This document shows positions 27,082 to 35,110 of a stretch of DNA of 64,000 nt, in pieces. Numbering within the stretch: the first letter of the stretch is position 1; every line of letters begins with the position of its first letter. The notes under the pieces are model-generated. The model was not told where the DNA came from. It ran no database searches and saw only the letters and a list, made by a program, of their open reading frames with translations. The position numbers and the translations under genes were made by a program. Source of the DNA: Roseburia hominis (GTDB lineage Bacteria > Bacillota > Clostridia > Lachnospirales > Lachnospiraceae); the NCBI RefSeq assembly GCF_021531695.1, contig NZ_JADYUI010000011.1, forward strand, positions 1-64,000, written 5' to 3'.

Positions 27082-28812
27082 ATGAAGAAAGACAGTAATG
27101 CTATAATCAATGAAAAATTACAAAAACTCAGAATCCAGAAACGTTTAACGAACAGTTCGATTTTTACGGTAGGAATTGCAAGTATTGCGGCGGTCGTTTC
27201 AATTGTATTGATACTTTTTATGAGTGCCAGATACGATCATGTTTTGAATTATAATGCATTTCCGCAGGGAGATATAGGAAAAGCAATGGCAGCATTAGCC
27301 GACGTGCGTAGTGCCACGCGAGGAACAATTGGCTTTGACAATCAGGAAGAGATTGATAAGCTGGTAGAGACGCATGATGCGAAAATAGAAGAATTAAACG
27401 AACTATTAGTACCGATTGAGGCTTCCATAGTAACTGATGCAGGACAGGAATCTTATGATGCAATCGTACAGGCGTTGGATGAGTATCTTGCGATTGATAA
27501 GGAAGTTATTACTTTGGGTGCAACAACCGATGAGGAAAGTTCCAAAAAAGCGCAGGAAATGGCATTTGAAGAGATGGCACCGGCATATACAGCGGCATAT
27601 GATGCGCTTTCACACTTTATGGAGGTTAATGTCGAGTTAGGGGATCAGGTGCATGTACAGTTACAGATTTTGAAGGTCATTATGGTTATTCTTGTTGGTG
27701 TTATTATTGTGGCAGCGGGAATCATGGCACTCAAATTGGGTTCCGGTATCGCTTACGGTATATCGAAGCCATTGGAAGAATTAGGAGACCGTTTGGAGAA
27801 ATTTGCACAGGGTGACATTTATTCTCCGTTCCCGGAATACTCCTATGATGATGAAGTTGGTGATATGATAAAAGCAGTCACCGATACAACAACAAAATTA
27901 AAAACGATTTTTGGTGATATGGAAGATCTGTTGGGCAAAATGGCAGAACGCAACTTTAATATTCGTACTTCTTGTGAACAAGAATATATCGGAGATTACA
28001 GTGGATTATTACAGGCAATCAGAAGTATGAACCGTCAGATGGATGGAGCATTAAAAGAAGTAAAAGGAGCGTCTGATATGGTATCTGCAGGAGCAGAGAA
28101 TCTGGCAGAGGCTTCACAGGCATTGGCAGAGGGTGCGACAGATCAGGCAGCTTCCGTAGAGGAAATGCAGGCAACACTGGATGAAGTAACCAATGGGATC
28201 TTAAAAAATGCAGAAGAGGTTAATGCAGCATATGAGCAGGCAGAAAGAGCGGCAGCCGAGGCAGAGGGAAGCCGTAACGAGATGAATGTTATGACAGAAG
28301 CCATGGTTCGTATCAATGAGACATCGAAAAAAATCGGTGATGTTATCACGGAAATTGAAGATATTGCAAGTCAGACAAACCTGCTCTCCTTGAATGCATC
28401 CATTGAAGCAGCAAGAGCAGGTGAGGCAGGAAAAGGATTTGCTGTTGTGGCAGATCAGATTAGGACACTGGCAGAGCAAAGTGCAAAGTCAGCTGTGAAT
28501 ACCAGAGCTTTGATTGAGGGAACGATTCGTGAAATCGAAACCGGCAGTAAGGCAGCAACAAGAGCAGCAGAAGCAATCGTGGGGGTTGTAGAAGAGATTC
28601 ATGCGATTGCAGAAACGTCGAAAAAATTAAGTGAAAATTCAGAATCACAGGCAGAGTCTATGAAACAGGCAGATGCCGGTGTGGCAAGAATATCAGAGGT
28701 TGTTCAGAGCAATTCTGCAACAGCCGAAGAATCTTCCGCAACAAGCGAAGAGTTGTCTGCACAGGCAACCAATATGAATGAATTGGTAGGCCAGTTCCAA
28801 TTAAGAGAATGA
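27082..28812 (+). CDS. Methyl-accepting chemotaxis protein
   Basis: A 576-aa chemoreceptor. Membrane helix about residues 27-50, a four-helix-bundle extracellular domain (about 50-195, with [22 protein letters not shown]), second helix about 200-222, HAMP region, a second HAMP-like or linker segment, and a signalling domain with the conserved tip ([36 protein letters not shown]). AAGGAGAAGG precedes the ATG. It ends just before a long palindrome. Confidence 0.93.
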   Translation: MKKDSNAIINEKLQKLRIQKRLTNSSIFTVGIASIAAVVSIVLILFMSARYDHVLNYNAFPQGDIGKAMAALADVRSATRGTIGFDNQEEIDKLVETHDAKIEELNELLVPIEASIVTDAGQESYDAIVQALDEYLAIDKEVITLGATTDEESSKKAQEMAFEEMAPAYTAAYDALSHFMEVNVELGDQVHVQLQILKVIMVILVGVIIVAAGIMALKLGSGIAYGISKPLEELGDRLEKFAQGDIYSPFPEYSYDDEVGDMIKAVTDTTTKLKTIFGDMEDLLGKMAERNFNIRTSCEQEYIGDYSGLLQAIRSMNRQMDGALKEVKGASDMVSAGAENLAEASQALAEGATDQAASVEEMQATLDEVTNGILKNAEEVNAAYEQAERAAAEAEGSRNEMNVMTEAMVRINETSKKIGDVITEIEDIASQTNLLSLNASIEAARAGEAGKGFAVVADQIRTLAEQSAKSAVNTRALIEGTIREIETGSKAATRAAEAIVGVVEEIHAIAETSKKLSENSESQAESMKQADAGVARISEVVQSNSATAEESSATSEELSAQATNMNELVGQFQLRE

Positions 28813-28815
28813 TTA

Positions 28816-28928
28816 CTTTAAACCCGAATTATTCACAGCAGCCAAGTGAAATCTGCAATTTGTGCGTCAAGCTTGCCTGTAAGCCGAATTTATGATTTCA
28901 CTTGGCGAGTGAATAATTCAGGTTAAAG
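28816..28928. repeat. Long intergenic palindrome (about 113 nt)
   Basis: Outer arms 28816-28836 and 28909-28928 pair over about 20 bp with one bulge; inner arms CCAAGTGAAATC (28842-28853) and GATTTCACTTGG (28894-28905) are perfect. The 40-nt loop is not simple. It separates convergent genes and could end both transcripts, but it lacks T-tracts and is larger than usual terminators, so it may be a dispersed repeat. The right arm overlaps the TetR stop codon. Confidence 0.75.
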
Positions 28929-29529
28929 TAAGATATTGAAGGGCGCCGGTTGGTAAACCGGTGCCTTTTTCTAATAAAGAAATCAGTCCTTTTAAAGTAT
29001 CTTCGATTTCTTCCGGAGAAGAAGGAACCAGAAAATTGTCCAATTTTACGGAAATCACGATTAAAGCAATTTCTGCTAAGGCTGCCGGATGGTCAAAATG
29101 AATTTCGCCACAGTCAATTCCCTGGGAAATAATTTCGGTTAGAGCCGGTTTCAACTCGGAAATTAAGTAGTTTAGATATTTTTGATGTGGAAAGGTCAAA
29201 TCCTTGACTCTGGCAAAAGTTGCCTGATTTTGTTTTAAAAAAGCAGCAGAAGAGTTACGGCATGCCTGAAAAAGCATTGCCATACGCGTGATAGAAGAAA
29301 TACCGGTCTGCGTGGATAACGTCTTTGCAGTTTGCAAAGGCTGTTCATAACTGCGCTTAATAAGCGCATCCATAATTGCATCTTTGGAAGGAAAATAATA
29401 GTAAATACTTCCCTTTCCAATGCCGGCTTTGGCTGCAATGTCGCTTACAGAAATATGGTTTATATCTTTTTCCTCCAGTAATTGCTGGAGTGCATCTATG
29501 ATTCTTTCTGATTTATTTGTATCTGGCAT
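28918..29529 (-). CDS. TetR-family regulator of the SCP2/NRPS-like operon
   Basis: A 203-aa regulator with an N-terminal HTH (ISVSDIAAKAGIGKGSIYYYFPSKDAIMDALIKRS) and helical C-terminal domain. It is divergent from the operon starting at 29697. The 167-bp gap holds two copies of a palindrome (29615-29630 and 29658-29674) around the operon promoter, so it is very likely the operon repressor and possibly self-regulating. The C-terminal codons run into a long palindrome. Confidence 0.9.
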   Translation of the reverse strand: MPDTNKSERIIDALQQLLEEKDINHISVSDIAAKAGIGKGSIYYYFPSKDAIMDALIKRSYEQPLQTAKTLSTQTGISSITRMAMLFQACRNSSAAFLKQNQATFARVKDLTFPHQKYLNYLISELKPALTEIISQGIDCGEIHFDHPAALAEIALIVISVKLDNFLVPSSPEEIEDTLKGLISLLEKGTGLPTGALQYLTLT

Positions 29530-29614
29530 AATAAATTCCCTTTCTTAATCGCATAAGAATTATGCGCGAAGTTATTGTATCACATTCCGAAAATGAGAAC
29601 AACACAAAAAATAA

Positions 29615-29674
29615 TTGACCAACAGTCGAAAAGTATGCTATCATTATTTGAAAATAGTTCGACCAATGGTCGAA
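29615..29674 (+). promoter_or_regulatory. Operon promoter with two TetR operators
   Basis: TTGACC (29615-29620), 18-nt spacer, TATCAT (29639-29644). Operator-like TTGACCAACAGTCGAA (29615-29630) covers the -35 box, and the near-perfect TTCGACCAATGGTCGAA (29658-29674) lies just past the transcription start. Shared half-site: TCGACC or GACCAA. Confidence 0.75.
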
Positions 29675-29696
29675 AAAGTGGGAGGAGAAAAAATAG

Positions 29697-30053
29697 ATGA
29701 CATATGCAGATTTTTTCTATGAGGTTAAAAACAAATTTATGGAGACGGACATCAGTGATATCAAAGAGCATCTTGCATTCCAGTTTAACATTGAGGATGA
29801 AGAGGCTGGCGGAATCTTTTATGTAGAAGCCAAAGAAGGAGAACTTCATGTGGAACCGTATGAGTATCATGACAGGGATGCAGTATTTATTGCGAGTCCG
29901 GATACTTTTATGAAAATAGCAGAGGGAAAAATGGATCCCATACTGGCATTTACTACGCAAAAGCTTAAAGTAGAGGGGAATATTGAAAAAGCGCTTCGGT
30001 TAAAAGAGATTATTGATTCGAAACAAAAGAAAGCAAAACAGGGGAAGAAATAA
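29697..30053 (+). CDS. SCP2-like sterol/lipid-transfer domain protein
   Basis: A 118-aa single-domain SCP2 protein (HLAFQFNIEDEEAGGIFYVEAKEGELHVEPYEYHDRDAVFIASPDTFMKIAEGKMDPILAFTTQKLKVEGNIEKALRLKEII). This fold holds a hydrophobic ligand such as a fatty acyl chain. First gene of the operon, GGGAGGAG upstream of the ATG, 18 bases to the hydrolase. It probably carries or sequesters a lipid substrate or product of the downstream enzymes (inference). Confidence 0.88.
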   Translation: MTYADFFYEVKNKFMETDISDIKEHLAFQFNIEDEEAGGIFYVEAKEGELHVEPYEYHDRDAVFIASPDTFMKIAEGKMDPILAFTTQKLKVEGNIEKALRLKEIIDSKQKKAKQGKK

Positions 30054-30071
30054 AGTGGGAGAATAAATCAT

Positions 30072-31019
30072 ATGAAAGGGATTGAAATTGGTCTTTTGGG
30101 CATCGGAGGTCTTGCGGCAATTGAGGCAGCTGTAATTACATATTTTTACAGAAGAACAATGATAAGGCAGAATGCAAAAGTGGAACGTACCATGAAAATG
30201 GCAGGTACGGATTGGTCGCAGTATTCCGATTTTCTGGCAGAACGGAAAAAATATGTGCTGGAACAGCCGATGGAAGATGTTTACCAGACATCGTTTGATG
30301 GCTTAAAGCTTCATGCGGTTTACATTCCGCCGGTGAATGATAAAGCACAAAAGAAACGGGTTGTTATCTGTTTTCACGGATATACGAGTAAGTGTCTTTC
30401 TGATTTCACAGGTGTTAGCGCGTATTATTTGCGGAATGGTTATGCCATGCTGCAGCCGGATGCGAGAGCACATGGCGAAAGTGAGGGACATTATATTGGA
30501 TTTGGCTGTCTTGACCGGAAGGATGCAATCGGCTGGATTAATTTCGTGATTCAAAAATGTGGAGAAGACGTTGAAATTATTTTGCATGGAGTGTCAATGG
30601 GAGGAGCAACGGTTCTTATGGCATCTGGTCTTGGGCTGCCGCCACAGGTAAAAGGAATTGTTTCTGATTGCGGATTCACTTCCCCGAAAGAAATATTTAC
30701 ACATGTACTTCACAGCATGTATCATTTGCCGGCATTTCCGATTATTCAGGGGGCAGATATTTTGAATAAAAGACTTGCGGGATATGGAATGGATGAATGT
30801 AACGCCAAGCGTGAAGTGACAAAAGCGAAGACACCGATTTTATTTATCCATGGTTCCAAGGATACTTTTGTACCGGTGAATATGTGTCATGAGCTTTACG
30901 AATGTTGCAGCGCTCCAAAACAAAAGTTGATTATTGAAGGGGCCGCGCATGGAGAGAGCTATTACAAGGAGCCGGAAACATATGAAGCAGCACTTGATAA
31001 ATTTGTGGCATCATTGTAA
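30072..31019 (+). CDS. Alpha/beta hydrolase
   Basis: A 315-aa hydrolase with an N-terminal hydrophobic segment (about residues 5-25) that may anchor it. Catalytic features: oxyanion HG (CFHGYTS), nucleophile Ser175 in GVSMGG, acid Asp in FIHGSKDTFVP and His in GAAHGES. This matches the family-typical serine hydrolases rather than type II thioesterases. In its operon it could release or trim an acylated product; the substrate is unknown. Confidence 0.88.
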   Translation: MKGIEIGLLGIGGLAAIEAAVITYFYRRTMIRQNAKVERTMKMAGTDWSQYSDFLAERKKYVLEQPMEDVYQTSFDGLKLHAVYIPPVNDKAQKKRVVICFHGYTSKCLSDFTGVSAYYLRNGYAMLQPDARAHGESEGHYIGFGCLDRKDAIGWINFVIQKCGEDVEIILHGVSMGGATVLMASGLGLPPQVKGIVSDCGFTSPKEIFTHVLHSMYHLPAFPIIQGADILNKRLAGYGMDECNAKREVTKAKTPILFIHGSKDTFVPVNMCHELYECCSAPKQKLIIEGAAHGESYYKEPETYEAALDKFVASL

Positions 31020-31041
31020 AGATTAGTGAGGGGGATTCAAA

Positions 31042-32439
31042 ATGAAAACAAGAAATGGATACAAGACATATCCACTTACCGTTGCACAGAAATTTCATAT
31101 CTACTATATGGAGGCCTGTCCGAAAAAGGAAGTAGTTAATATTGGAACAAGTCTTACGATTGAATACGAACTTGATATTGAGGAGCTTCGCCGGGCAATT
31201 TATAAGGCATATGAGCGTTGCGAATGCATGCGGCTGCGTCTTTGTTATGACAAGGAAGAAAAGAAGTGGTATCAGTATGTGGCAGAGAAGGAAGAACGAG
31301 AGATTGAATATGTAGATTTTACGGGAAAGACAATGGAAGAAACGGAAGAAGTCATGCAACAATGGACACAGGTTCCATTTCAAAGAGAGGATGCACCGCT
31401 TAATAAGGTAGTCATGATAAAGACACCGGATGGAAATCAGGGAATTTATCTTCTTGCAGATCATTTTACTTTAGATGCGCAGTCCCTAATCTGCTTTTTG
31501 CGGGATGTGATTGAATTATACTGTAATGTAAAATTTGAAGGAATAGATTATCCGAAGGAAATGCGTTCTTATATCGAACAATTAGAAAAAGATTTGGCAT
31601 ATGAAGCCGGAAGTAAGGCGCAGGTGCGTGATCGTGAATTTTTTCACAAACTGATTGAACAGTCAGAACCGATTTTTAATGGAATTACCGGACCGCAGGC
31701 ACTTGAAGAGGAAAGAAAGAAAAATCCGAAGGCAAGAGCAGCAAGGTCTGCGACCGCAAAGGTAGATTCTGCGCTTGACATTTTTCATTTGGAGGAGGAG
31801 CCGACGGCGCGTTTGATGAAGTTTTGCGAAGAACAGCATATTTCATTACAATGTCTGTTGATTATGGGGATTCGAACCTATTTGCAGAGAATGAATCATA
31901 ATGCTGATGTATCGTTTAATGTAGCATATGCGAGACGTGCAACACTGGCCGAAAAAAAATGTGGCGGTACCAGAATTCATTCTTTTCCGTTCCGCACCAT
32001 TATTTCTGCTGATAAGACATTTCTTGAGGGAATTCATATCATTCGTGACGGGCAAAACGAAATTTTCCGTCATACCAATTTTGATCCGGTCGAGTATTTT
32101 GCATATAGAAGCAAGGTGTATGGTTTACAACCGGGGCAAACCTATGAGCCAATGTCCTTAACATATCAGCCGATGACATTGAAAGAACAGGGATTAAAGC
32201 AGCTTGGAGACATTAAGTACAAGACGAAATGGTATCCGAATGGTGCAACAACACAGGCAATGTACTTAACGGTAATGCATAGACCGGAGGATAACGGACT
32301 GGATTTTAACTTTGAACATCAGACAGCAGCAATTGATCGAAAGACATTAGAGTATTTCTATTATTATCTGTGCAAAATCATGTTCAAAGGAATCGAAAGA
32401 CCGCATTTGACAATTGAGGAAATTTTAAAATTAATCTAA
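31042..32439 (+). CDS. Stand-alone condensation-domain protein
   Basis: A 465-aa protein with the overall pattern of an NRPS condensation domain: PLTVAQKFHIYYM at the start, an active-site-like Asp140-His141-x3-Asp145-Ala146 (canonical HHxxxDG, so the second His and the Asp are kept, the first His and Gly changed), a middle region FNVAYARRATL and a C-terminal FNFEHQTAAIDRKTLEYF. It would join an acyl or aminoacyl group held on a carrier to an amine or alcohol. It is followed by an ACP and an adenylating enzyme. Confidence 0.8.
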   Translation: MKTRNGYKTYPLTVAQKFHIYYMEACPKKEVVNIGTSLTIEYELDIEELRRAIYKAYERCECMRLRLCYDKEEKKWYQYVAEKEEREIEYVDFTGKTMEETEEVMQQWTQVPFQREDAPLNKVVMIKTPDGNQGIYLLADHFTLDAQSLICFLRDVIELYCNVKFEGIDYPKEMRSYIEQLEKDLAYEAGSKAQVRDREFFHKLIEQSEPIFNGITGPQALEEERKKNPKARAARSATAKVDSALDIFHLEEEPTARLMKFCEEQHISLQCLLIMGIRTYLQRMNHNADVSFNVAYARRATLAEKKCGGTRIHSFPFRTIISADKTFLEGIHIIRDGQNEIFRHTNFDPVEYFAYRSKVYGLQPGQTYEPMSLTYQPMTLKEQGLKQLGDIKYKTKWYPNGATTQAMYLTVMHRPEDNGLDFNFEHQTAAIDRKTLEYFYYYLCKIMFKGIERPHLTIEEILKLI

Positions 32440-32482
32440 ATTTATCTTGTTATTTTTAAGGAAACAGTGGGAGGAGAAGTGT

Positions 32483-32710
32483 ATGTTAGAAAAATTGAAA
32501 AATATTATTATCAACTATGTAGAGGTAGACAAAGATGAGATTAAACCGGAATCCCGTTTTATGGAAGATTTAGGATTTACCTCTTTTGATTTTATGAGTA
32601 TGCTCGGAGAGATTGAAGATGAACTTGATGTAGAAATTGATCAGGGAGAGGCAGCAGATATCCGTACGGTACAGGAAGCAATCGACTATCTGGAGAAAAT
32701 CTCAAAATAA
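32483..32710 (+). CDS. Acyl/peptidyl carrier protein
   Basis: A 75-aa acidic four-helix carrier with the phosphopantetheine site Ser34 in DLGFTSFDFM (canonical D-x-G-x-D/T-S-L/F). The ATG at 32483 follows GGGAGGAG. It lies between the condensation and adenylating proteins, so it is probably their dedicated carrier. No phosphopantetheinyl transferase gene is visible in the window. Confidence 0.9.
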   Translation: MLEKLKNIIINYVEVDKDEIKPESRFMEDLGFTSFDFMSMLGEIEDELDVEIDQGEAADIRTVQEAIDYLEKISK

Positions 32711-32727
32711 AAAAGGGGGAGAATGAG

Positions 32728-34266
32728 ATGGCAGTAGAGGCAAGTACCATTCGTGAACTTATTGTAGAGGCAGAAAGAGCATACAAAGCAGCAGATGCAT
32801 TTCGTTATAAAAAGAAGACAGGCGGGGAAGACGGGAAAAAAGAAGTTGTCATTGAGAGCAAAACATATACAGACTTAAAACAGGATTCGGAGCGTTTTTC
32901 TGCTGTGCTGGCATCACTGGGTGAACAGAAGGGGCACATTGCAATCGTTGGGGCAACCTGCTATGAGTGGGTGGTTGCCTACATGGGGGCGGTAAACAGC
33001 GGTAGTGTAGCAGTTCCGTTGGATGCGCAATTGCCGGTTGATGCATTGTGTGAATTGGTGGAACGAGCAGAAGTAACAACTCTTGTTTATGATGAAAGCA
33101 AGGCAAAAGTAGCAGAAGAAGCATTGAAAACCTGTCCGGGCTTAAAGCATGTGATTGGGATAAAAGAGGAAAGTGCGGTGAAAGAAGCCTTATCCTTCTG
33201 GAAACTTCTGGGAGAACAGGAGACCGGATTTTCCTATGAGCCGAAGCCGGAAGAACTTGCAACGATTATGTTTACTTCAGGAACAACCGGAAAAAGCAAG
33301 GGCGTTATGCTTTCCCATCGCAATCTGGCAGAAAATGCAACCTGCCTTGATATGAAATTTGAGCCGGGAACGGTTCTTTTGTCGGTGTTGCCGATTCATC
33401 ATGCGTATTGTCTTAGTATGGACATATTAAAAGCACTTTCGGTTGGCGCCGTTATCTGCATCAATGATTCTTTATTGCGGGTTGCGAAAAACATCAAGCT
33501 GTTTGAGCCAAATATGATTCTTATGGTTCCGCTTATGATTGAAACATTTGCAAAAAAGCTGGAAGAAGTTTCTTGGATGCCGGCAGCATTGGTTCGTGCA
33601 AAAGTGTTCGGTAAGCAGTTTCATACAATCTTCAGCGGTGGTGCCTATTTAAATCCGGCTTATTTAAAAACATTCCAAAGATATGGAATTACGATTTTAC
33701 AAGGGTATGGCATGACAGAGTGTTCGCCGGTTATCAGTACGAATTTAAGCTGGGAGAGTAAAGTGGGTTCGGTCGGAAAATTATTGCCGAACTGTGAAGC
33801 AAAGACGGTAGATGAAGAACTCTGGATCAAAGGTTCCAGTGTGATGATGGGCTATTATCATATGCCGGAGCAGACCGGGGATACCTTAGAAGACGGCTGG
33901 CTTAAGACAGGTGATTTGGGATATGTGGATGAAGATGGATTTGTATTTCTGACCGGAAGAAAGAAGAATCTTATCATCACGCCAAACGGAGAGAATATTT
34001 CGCCGGAAGAAATTGAAAATAAGATAGGCGAAAATCGTCTGGTACAGGAAGTGCTGGTTCGTGACAGCGAAGGTGTCATTGAAGCAGAAATTTATCCGGA
34101 TTATGAGTATGCGGCGAAAAAGAGAATCAAAGAGATACAAAAGGAGCTTCAAAAAATCATTGATTCCTATAATGAAAAAGCGCCTACTTATAAAAGAGTA
34201 TTCAAATTAAAAGTACGTGAAGTTGAATTTGAAAAAAATACAACGAAAAAAATTAAAAGATTTTAA
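32728..34266 (+). CDS. AMP-forming acyl/amino-acid ligase
   Basis: A 512-aa ANL-superfamily adenylating enzyme. The P-loop-like MFTSGTTGKSKGV (about residues 180-192), GYGMTE (about 330), TGDLGYVDEDGFVFLTGRKKNLI (about 390-412) and C-terminal catalytic Lys (TTKKIKRF) are all present. It resembles long-chain acyl-CoA/acyl-ACP ligases more than NRPS A domains, so fatty-acid activation onto the neighbouring carrier is the simplest inference. AAAGGGGGAGA precedes the ATG. Last gene of the operon. Confidence 0.9.
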   Translation: MAVEASTIRELIVEAERAYKAADAFRYKKKTGGEDGKKEVVIESKTYTDLKQDSERFSAVLASLGEQKGHIAIVGATCYEWVVAYMGAVNSGSVAVPLDAQLPVDALCELVERAEVTTLVYDESKAKVAEEALKTCPGLKHVIGIKEESAVKEALSFWKLLGEQETGFSYEPKPEELATIMFTSGTTGKSKGVMLSHRNLAENATCLDMKFEPGTVLLSVLPIHHAYCLSMDILKALSVGAVICINDSLLRVAKNIKLFEPNMILMVPLMIETFAKKLEEVSWMPAALVRAKVFGKQFHTIFSGGAYLNPAYLKTFQRYGITILQGYGMTECSPVISTNLSWESKVGSVGKLLPNCEAKTVDEELWIKGSSVMMGYYHMPEQTGDTLEDGWLKTGDLGYVDEDGFVFLTGRKKNLIITPNGENISPEEIENKIGENRLVQEVLVRDSEGVIEAEIYPDYEYAAKKRIKEIQKELQKIIDSYNEKAPTYKRVFKLKVREVEFEKNTTKKIKRF

Positions 34267-34300
34267 AAGAACTCCATGATAAAAGAGATTCATGAAAAGA

Positions 34301-34394
34301 GGCTGTCACACTAAGAAAAATCAGACAATATATAGTATACTTAAATGAATAAAATGTACTATATATTGTAGATGTGATTTTCCGTGTGACAGCC
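34301..34394. repeat. MITE-like long palindrome
   Basis: Perfect outer arms GGCTGTCACAC (34301-34311) and GTGTGACAGCC (34384-34394), middle AAAATCA/TGATTTT (34317-34323, 34375-34381) and inner ACAATATATAGTA/TACTATATATTGT (34325-34337, 34357-34369). The whole unit folds end to end. Its terminal inverted repeats resemble those of transposons, hence a MITE-like call; it also sits where a bidirectional terminator between the ligase and hsp20 is expected. Confidence 0.7.
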
Positions 34395-34404
34395 CCTTAG
34401 TAAA

Positions 34405-34854
34405 TTAGCCTTCAATGTTGATAAAATGATTTTCTTCTACCTTTGGTTTGGCTTCTTTCTTTAAGATAGACAATTTCAGGATTCCGTTTTCGAATTTTGC
34501 ATGGATATCCTCCTGTGTGACATCTTCGCCGACATAAAAAGCTCTGCTGCAGCTTCCGCTGTATCTCTCACGGCGGATGTATCTGCCATTGGTATCTGCT
34601 TTTTCTTCCTTGCTCTGTGTTGTGGCGGTGATAGTAAGATATCCGTCTTTTAATTCAGCCTGTACATCTTCCTTTTTATAACCCGGAAGGTCAATGTCAA
34701 GTTCATAGGTACTGGCTGTTTCTCTGATATCTGTTCTCATAATGCTTGTATTTGGTGTAGTATATCTTGCAATGTTTCTGGTAGGACGCTCATAATCGTC
34801 AACATCAAAAAGTCCATCAAATAAATTTTCTCCAAAAATATTAGGTACTAACAT
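34405..34854 (-). CDS. hsp20: Hsp20 / alpha-crystallin small heat shock protein
   Basis: A 149-aa small heat shock protein, an ATP-independent holdase. The alpha-crystallin domain runs from about residue 45 to 135 (YELDIDLPGYKKEDVQAELKDGYLTITATT, then FYVGEDVTQEDIHAKFENGILKLSILKKE with the G-x-L motif) and a short tail follows. AAAAAGGAG precedes the ATG. A perfect CIRCE operator at 34960-34986 overlaps its promoter, so HrcA control is expected. The mobile element has inserted right upstream of this promoter. Confidence 0.95.
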   Translation of the reverse strand: MLVPNIFGENLFDGLFDVDDYERPTRNIARYTTPNTSIMRTDIRETASTYELDIDLPGYKKEDVQAELKDGYLTITATTQSKEEKADTNGRYIRRERYSGSCSRAFYVGEDVTQEDIHAKFENGILKLSILKKEAKPKVEENHFINIEG

Positions 34855-34944
34855 AGGTCATTTCTCCTTTTTTATGCGGTATAAATACCGTGAATGATAT
34901 GAATAGGTTACCGACTCCGGATACTCTTTTCCTTCGTTGATTTA

Positions 34945-34986
34945 GTTATAACACATTTATTAGCACTCGTCAATAGTGAGTGCTAA
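34945..34986 (-). promoter_or_regulatory. hsp20 promoter with perfect CIRCE operator
   Basis: On the minus strand: TTGACG (34968-34973 complement), 17-nt spacer, TATAAC (34945-34950 complement). The CIRCE consensus TTAGCACTC-N9-GAGTGCTAA is matched without error at 34960-34986, and the -35 box lies within its spacer. CIRCE is the binding site of the repressor HrcA. The distal half-site is part of the element's attachment repeat. Confidence 0.93.
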
Positions 34987-34989
34987 TAA
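34970..34989. repeat. Attachment site at the hsp20 end (attL)
   Basis: 20-bp repeat matching 43624-43643 except at 34977 (T versus A). It includes the hsp20-distal CIRCE half-site GAGTGCTAA (34978-34986). Confidence 0.85.
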
Positions 34990-35069
34990 TTTATGTGAAC
35001 TTTTTGTGTCCTCTGTATTTATGAAGGTTGCAGGGATTCTATTCCTTTGAAAATTTATCATTTTGTGTG

Positions 35070-35096
35070 TTACTGTACCTTTACTGTACCTTTTTT
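35070..35096 (+). repeat. Integrase arm-type direct repeats, int end
   Basis: TTACTGTACC occurs at 35070-35079 and 35081-35090, followed by T residues. The same pair occurs near the other end of the element at 43483-43511, as expected of arm sites bound by the integrase N-terminal domain. Confidence 0.75.
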
Positions 35097-35110
35097 CATT
35101 TTTGGTTACA

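Noticed and set aside
34876-34893. CGGTAT/ATACCG hairpin in the hsp20 leader as an RNA thermometer
   Set aside because: The small hairpin does not cover the ribosome site, and CIRCE already explains heat control.
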